Positions 60,124 to 64,000 of a DNA stretch of 64,000 nucleotides are shown here, piece after piece. A program made the translations under genes and the position numbers. Within the stretch, counting starts at the first letter, position 1; the number at the start of each line of letters is the position of its first letter. Source of the stretch: Thiothrix phosphatis (GTDB taxonomy: Bacteria; Pseudomonadota; Gammaproteobacteria; Thiotrichales; Thiotrichaceae). The notes beneath the pieces were generated by a model. That model had not been told where the DNA came from, ran no database searches, and worked only from the letters and a program-made list of their open reading frames with translations. The stretch lies in assembly GCF_035668035.1 (NCBI RefSeq), contig NZ_JAYMYJ010000142.1:62001-126000 (forward strand), given 5' to 3'.

Positions 60124-60821
60124 TCTTCCTGCATGATGTAGCGGGCGATGGCGTCACAATGGCATTGGAGTGAATCAACGAGTGGGATGGGGCTGGAAGC
60201 GCCTTGCAACAGCAGCGGCAGTTCGGTGCACCCCAGAATCACGGCTTCTGCCCCTTGTTCGGCGAGGGCTTCAATCCTGTCAAGGCAGAATGCCCGGGTG
60301 CTGGCGTTAAAAGCGCCGACAACCAGTTCGTTGTAGATGCGCTCCTGCATTTCCTGCTGTACGTCGGCCTCTGGCACCAGCGTTTGCAGCTGATGCTGCG
60401 CAAACAACCTGCCTTTGATGAAATCCTGGGACATGGTGAAGCGTGTGCCCAGCAACCCGACCTTGCGTAAGCCAGCCTGTGCCAGTGGCGCACCGATGGC
60501 GTCCGCGATATGGATGATGGGGCAGGCAACCGCACGGCTTAACGGCTCAAAAACCTTGTGTGGCGTATTCGCGCATAAGGCCATGCCTTCCACCCCCAGC
60601 GCCTGGAGTTCGCGGGCGGCACCGATAAGGATGTCGGCAATGGCGCCCCAGTCATCGGCGCGCTGCAAATCATGAACCTGTTTCTGGTTCAGGCTGACAA
60701 GCCGCAGGGGCGGATTGGTGTTATCGCCATAACGTTCATTGACCCGCTGGTTGAGGGTGGTGTAGTACCCAACCGTCGAATGCCATGACAGCCCCCCGAT
60801 CAGCCCGAACTTCCTCATCAC
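60120..60821 (-). CDS. Aspartate/glutamate racemase-family protein
   Basis: This 233-residue cofactor-independent racemase has IGGLSWHSTVGYYTTLNQRV at the N-terminus and the two catalytic cysteine motifs LCANTPHK and LGCTELPLL, as in the aspartate racemase (YgeA-like) group. The first codon is GTG (60821), with ATG following at 60818; either may be used. Its stop overlaps that of bioA by 4 bp in a convergent arrangement. It follows a class I aminotransferase gene, which suggests joint amino acid handling. Confidence 0.88.
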   Translation of the reverse strand: MMRKFGLIGGLSWHSTVGYYTTLNQRVNERYGDNTNPPLRLVSLNQKQVHDLQRADDWGAIADILIGAARELQALGVEGMALCANTPHKVFEPLSRAVACPIIHIADAIGAPLAQAGLRKVGLLGTRFTMSQDFIKGRLFAQHQLQTLVPEADVQQEMQERIYNELVVGAFNASTRAFCLDRIEALAEQGAEAVILGCTELPLLLQGASSPIPLVDSLQCHCDAIARYIMQED

Positions 60822-60830
60822 CTGCCCCGC

Positions 60831-61979
60831 TTACGCTGCTTGCAGTTGGTGGAGGACGCGGCTGATGCGGGCAAAGGCTTCTTCCAGCACAGCCTTATCC
60901 TGCCCGAAGGCGATCCGCAGGTAATGGTCCATCCCAAAGGCGTCGCCCGCCCCCACAAACACGCCAGTTTCCCGGCAGAGCTGTTCCATCAACTGGGTGG
61001 AATTGATGTCCAGATGGTAGCGGATGAAGGTAATCGCCGATGCTTGTGGCGGCGTGTAACTGAACAAGCCTGCCTGTTCCTGCATCCACGCTTCCAGCAC
61101 CGGGAACCCCTTCCGGACATAATCGCGGGTGCGCTGGATCAGTTGCGGGCGCACCGCCGGTGACAACGCCAGCGCCGCCAGCTTGTTGCTGAGGATGGTG
61201 GCGGAAACCGTGGTGTATTCGTGCCGCCGCCACAGCGCCTCAATGGCGTCCGCCGGGCCGGTGATCCAGCCAATGCGCAGCCCCGGCAGGCCATACGCCT
61301 TGCTCAGGCTGCCCAGGCAGAGCACCTTGCCGTAACGGCCATAGAAAGAAGGCGTTTCGTCTTCCCGCAGGCGTTCTGCTCCCCGGTAAACCTCATCTGC
61401 CACAATCCAGGCACCTACCCGGTCGGCGGCTTCGACCACAGCGTCCATTTCGGCTTCGGTCATGATGTAGCCGGTCGGGTTATTGGGGTTGCAGACCGCA
61501 ATGATTTTGGTGTGGCTGGACAGGCCGTTGTGCAGGGCTTCCAGATCGAGCGCCCAACCGGCATCCGCCTGCAACCCAAAGGTTTTGACGGTGTGGCCGG
61601 TGTTCAGCGCCATCCCCCACAACTGCATATAGGTCGGCGTCTGGGTCAACAACTCATCACCGGGCTCCATTAGCGCCTGCATAATGATGTTGTTGGCCTC
61701 GGAAGCGCCGACGGTGACCAGCACATTGTCAATACCAGCGGCGGCTCCGCTGGCGACAGGGTAAAGGCGGGCAATGTTTTCCCGCAAGGCTGGAATCCCG
61801 TTGACGTGCGGATAGTTGAGTTCAGTGGCCAGCAACGCCCCCACCTCCAGTTCGCCGCCAGGAAACCCCAGCAACTCTTCCAGGCGTAACGGGTGGACGC
61901 CGCTTTCAACCAGATTGAATTCAACCTGCTGCTCCCACTTTGACTGGATGACTTCAATGTCAAAAGGCGTAAAAGACAT
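60831..61979 (-). CDS. Class I/II PLP aminotransferase
   Basis: This 382-residue fold-type I aminotransferase shows the PLP contacts GASEANNIIM (91-100), NPNNPTG (164-170), ADEVYRG (194-200) and PLP-Lys227 in GSLSKAYGLPGLRIGW. It resembles a broad group active on amino acids such as capreomycidine/arginine-like or aromatic substrates, but I cannot fix the specificity. The start at 61979 has GAGGG 5 bp upstream. It stands between the racemase and the antiporter on the minus strand. Confidence 0.88.
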   Translation of the reverse strand: MSFTPFDIEVIQSKWEQQVEFNLVESGVHPLRLEELLGFPGGELEVGALLATELNYPHVNGIPALRENIARLYPVASGAAAGIDNVLVTVGASEANNIIMQALMEPGDELLTQTPTYMQLWGMALNTGHTVKTFGLQADAGWALDLEALHNGLSSHTKIIAVCNPNNPTGYIMTEAEMDAVVEAADRVGAWIVADEVYRGAERLREDETPSFYGRYGKVLCLGSLSKAYGLPGLRIGWITGPADAIEALWRRHEYTTVSATILSNKLAALALSPAVRPQLIQRTRDYVRKGFPVLEAWMQEQAGLFSYTPPQASAITFIRYHLDINSTQLMEQLCRETGVFVGAGDAFGMDHYLRIAFGQDKAVLEEAFARISRVLHQLQAA

Positions 61980-62027
61980 GACTGCCCTCAAATAAGATTA
62001 TGCAAACCGCCGCCATTTGCGCCGCCA

Positions 62028-63236
62028 TCAGATCGCCTGGGTGACAATGCCACGGATACGCGCCAACTTCGGCGCCACCATTGGCACGGTCAGCATGGTG
62101 CTGGCGACCGCCATCAACAACAGCGCAGTGAAGGTGTCGGTCGTGATAATGCCTTTGTCCAGCAGGATGCTGGAGAAAATGATCATGATCAGCGCCTTGG
62201 TCTGCAACAGCCAGCCAATGATCGACGCTTCGCCGGGACGCCAGTTGAGGATTCTCCCGGCAATATGCACGCCAAGCAGTTTGCCCGCCACCGATGCACA
62301 CAGCAGCGCCGCCGCCGCCACGAACACCGCTTCCCCGCCTACCGACCAGTTGGTGCGCAGCCCCGTGCTCAAGAAAAACACCGGCATGATCACCAGCAGG
62401 ACATGCTGGCGCAGTTGATCCATCTGTTTCTGGTCGAACCAGTCGCTATCCACCACCGCCCCGGCCAGGAATGCCCCGACCATGAAATGCAGCCCAGCCC
62501 AATCGGCCCCGAATGCGCACACAGCCAGCCAGATCAACCCCACAAACCAGCGGTCACTTTCTGGCAGCCTGACCATCAGCTTGCGGAACCCGTAGCTGCA
62601 CAGGGCGAAAACCAGCAGGAATGCACCCTGCCTGCCAACCCGTCCCCAATCCATCAGGATCAGGGCCAGCACGCCCCAAATGGCGATATCGTCCAGGCTG
62701 CCATAGCGCAGGATGCGTTGCCCAATCGGCTGGCGCAGGATTTCCAGCTTTTCCATCAGCAGGATCAGGATCGGCAAGGCGGTGACCGCGCAAGCCATGC
62801 CGACACCGAATATGAACTGCCATTTCATCCCGTTGGGGCCTATCCAGCCATCGGACGCCAGCATGCCAGCCGCGACGGCGCTGCATAACAGGAGCGGCGT
62901 GATCAGGGCGAATCCGGCAGTAATGCCGCTTTCCCGGCGGTACGCCCAGGCATGTTTCAGATCCAGCTCAATCCCAGCGATCCAGACAAACAGCATGACT
63001 GCCCACCAGGCGATGCCATTCAGCAGTTGGATAACCGATGGGGTAAAGACGAACTGGTAATAATCCGGGAAAACATTTCCCAGCACCCCCGGCCCCAGCA
63101 AAATGCCAGTGATGATTTGCACCACCACCAGGGGGGCGTAGTAATCAGTCTTGCCCACCCGCCAGATCAGGTACGGGACGGTGAAAATGATCCCTAAAGC
63201 GATCAGGAACAACTCCGATGTGCTTATCGTATGCAT
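62028..63236 (-). CDS. Cation/proton antiporter (CPA2-like)
   Basis: This 402-residue membrane protein has about twelve hydrophobic segments. The pattern GILLGPGVLG, WIAGIELDL, GVGMACAVTALPIL, SLDDIAIWGVLALIL and GAFLAGAVVDSDW is that of CPA2 sodium(potassium)/proton exchangers. The Asp-Asp in SLDDIA is a likely ion-binding site. It ends 48 bp before the aminotransferase start, so the two may share a transcript. It has no C-terminal TrkA-N domain, unlike KefB/C. Confidence 0.88.
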   Translation of the reverse strand: MHTISTSELFLIALGIIFTVPYLIWRVGKTDYYAPLVVVQIITGILLGPGVLGNVFPDYYQFVFTPSVIQLLNGIAWWAVMLFVWIAGIELDLKHAWAYRRESGITAGFALITPLLLCSAVAAGMLASDGWIGPNGMKWQFIFGVGMACAVTALPILILLMEKLEILRQPIGQRILRYGSLDDIAIWGVLALILMDWGRVGRQGAFLLVFALCSYGFRKLMVRLPESDRWFVGLIWLAVCAFGADWAGLHFMVGAFLAGAVVDSDWFDQKQMDQLRQHVLLVIMPVFFLSTGLRTNWSVGGEAVFVAAAALLCASVAGKLLGVHIAGRILNWRPGEASIIGWLLQTKALIMIIFSSILLDKGIITTDTFTALLLMAVASTMLTVPMVAPKLARIRGIVTQAI

Positions 63237-63303
63237 GGATTACAAACCTTTAGTCAAACGGACAAATTCAAGGGCTGGAAGCGTTCCGTAGGAGACCACT
63301 CCG

Positions 63304-63714
63304 TTATACGGCCGCCTGCTGGCGCTGCACAGCTTTCAGGCAAATTTTGCAATAATCAGTGACGACTTGCCCGGCGGCCGCTTTGGCTGCGGGAGTGACA
63401 CAGGGTTCCGGAGTGAACAGCCATTCCAGCTCCATATCCATATCCATTTCCGTACAGAATTCAGCAAGTTTTTCCACCAGAGCCCGCAAGCCTTCATCGG
63501 GCAAACCCGTCAACCAGGCTTGTAACTGCGGCTCCTGCCCCAAGGCTGTTGCCGCCCATGCTTTAAAGGGGGTCACCGAATCTTTCCGGGACGGATGGAA
63601 TGATGCTGTCATTTCTGGCCAAACTGCCTGTAGCTTTTCCTTCGGTCGGCCCAATGGGCGAATCACCAAGCCAGCGATCACGGCTACCACGACAATGGCG
63701 ATAAGAATATGCAT
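63304..63714 (-). CDS. Small membrane-anchored protein of unknown function
   Basis: This 136-residue protein has an N-terminal hydrophobic anchor (2-18) and a soluble helical region rich in Glu and Met (CTEMDMDMELEWLF). It ends in a CKIC motif (DYCKICLKAV) whose cysteines might bind metal or form a disulfide. The start at 63714 places the anchor at the N-terminus; a longer frame adds an unlikely leader. No family is recognised. Confidence 0.6.
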   Translation of the reverse strand: MHILIAIVVVAVIAGLVIRPLGRPKEKLQAVWPEMTASFHPSRKDSVTPFKAWAATALGQEPQLQAWLTGLPDEGLRALVEKLAEFCTEMDMDMELEWLFTPEPCVTPAAKAAAGQVVTDYCKICLKAVQRQQAAV

Positions 63715-63838
63715 CCGGACTTTTCCATCTATCAAAAATTTAGTCTTGTTCCGGAATCTAGCATCAATCTGAATGCTGCCTGAAGAGAGCTGCAACATTT
63801 CTTAACAATTTTTAGTGAGGGGGGTGTGAGGCAGCCTA

Positions 63839-64000
63839 TCAGGGCTGTTTTGAATTCAGCGCAATGCTTAACAATCTGGCGGTGATGTCCACCACAGGAA
63901 TCACCCGCTCGTATGGCATCCGTTTCGGCCCGATGACGCCGAGCACGCCCAGTTGTTCGCCATCCACCATATACGGCGCGGTCACCAGGCTGCAATCATC
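63839..64000 (-). CDS. hrcA: Heat-inducible repressor HrcA, 3' end
   Basis: The last 53 codons of HrcA, which represses chaperone operons by binding CIRCE sites, run in from the right window edge. The segment CSLVTAPYMVDGEQLGVLGVIGPKRMPYERVIPVVDITARLLSIAL is nearly diagnostic for the C-terminus of HrcA. The 5' part lies outside the window. Confidence 0.9.
   Translation of the reverse strand, partial: DDCSLVTAPYMVDGEQLGVLGVIGPKRMPYERVIPVVDITARLLSIALNSKQP

Noticed and set aside
1..64000. CRISPR arrays, tRNA or rRNA genes, prophage or integrative element
   Set aside because: No regularly spaced repeats, cloverleaf-like sequence in gaps, integrase or phage structural gene were seen; nearly all gaps are under 300 bp.

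Overview
The window is about 64 kb of a GC-rich, gene-dense proteobacterial chromosome. The gene set points to a gammaproteobacterium: AcnD/PrpF-type methylcitrate cycle, homodimeric AceE, RNase T, BioC/BioH biotin route, RecD and PotABCD. The mix would suit a Thiotrichaceae-like sulfur bacterium, but no 16S or ribosomal protein gene is present to prove it. No tRNA, rRNA, CRISPR array or intact mobile element was recognised.

Layout. 1-7.4 kb: the end of xseA, then a minus-strand signalling operon of two tandem paralogous hybrid histidine kinases, an OmpR-type response regulator, a free Hpt protein and an RpfE-like protein. 7.5-9.1 kb: an outer-membrane protein and a Crp/Fnr regulator. 9.2-15 kb: pyruvate dehydrogenase (aceE-aceF-lpdA) with a clear terminator; lpdA carries an in-frame palindromic repeat in its linker. 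15.2-19.6 kb: rnt and the polyamine transporter potABCD. 19.8-22.6 kb: two overlapping membrane-associated GTPases. 22.6-26.2 kb: a polysaccharide export lipoprotein, galE, a helix-hairpin-helix protein, two decayed IS3 relics, and a small secreted protein whose last residues come from IS DNA. 26.2-31.1 kb: pepN, a Nudix hydrolase, a membrane protein and bioC. A TumE/TumA-like toxin-antitoxin pair and a 28-bp inverted repeat lie between bioC and bioH. 33.1-36.3 kb: plsY, recD, galU.

36.5-45.1 kb holds a complete 2-methylcitrate operon (GntR regulator, prpB, prpC, acnD, prpF, prpE). Two matching GntR-type operator half-site pairs lie in front, and two strong intercistronic hairpins lie inside. 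It turns propionate into pyruvate and succinate. A cytochrome c', a FemAB-like acyltransferase and an SGNH-type protein follow.

The most unusual region is 47.9-60.1 kb. Twelve co-directional, tightly packed genes encode a heme-oxygenase-like diiron protein, an FAD oxidoreductase, an AMP-forming ligase, a stand-alone acyl carrier protein, a flavin-halogenase-like enzyme, a putative Fe(II)/2-oxoglutarate oxygenase, an AlaX-type tRNA-editing protein, a sulfotransferase, a cysteine-synthase-fold enzyme, a GNAT, a guanidinoacetate-methyltransferase-like enzyme and a BioA-type transaminase. I read this as a candidate small-molecule biosynthetic cluster, in which an acid is activated onto a carrier protein and then oxidised and tailored. 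I do not recognise it as any described pathway. A racemase, a class I aminotransferase and a cation/proton antiporter follow on the other strand. The window ends in the 3' part of hrcA.
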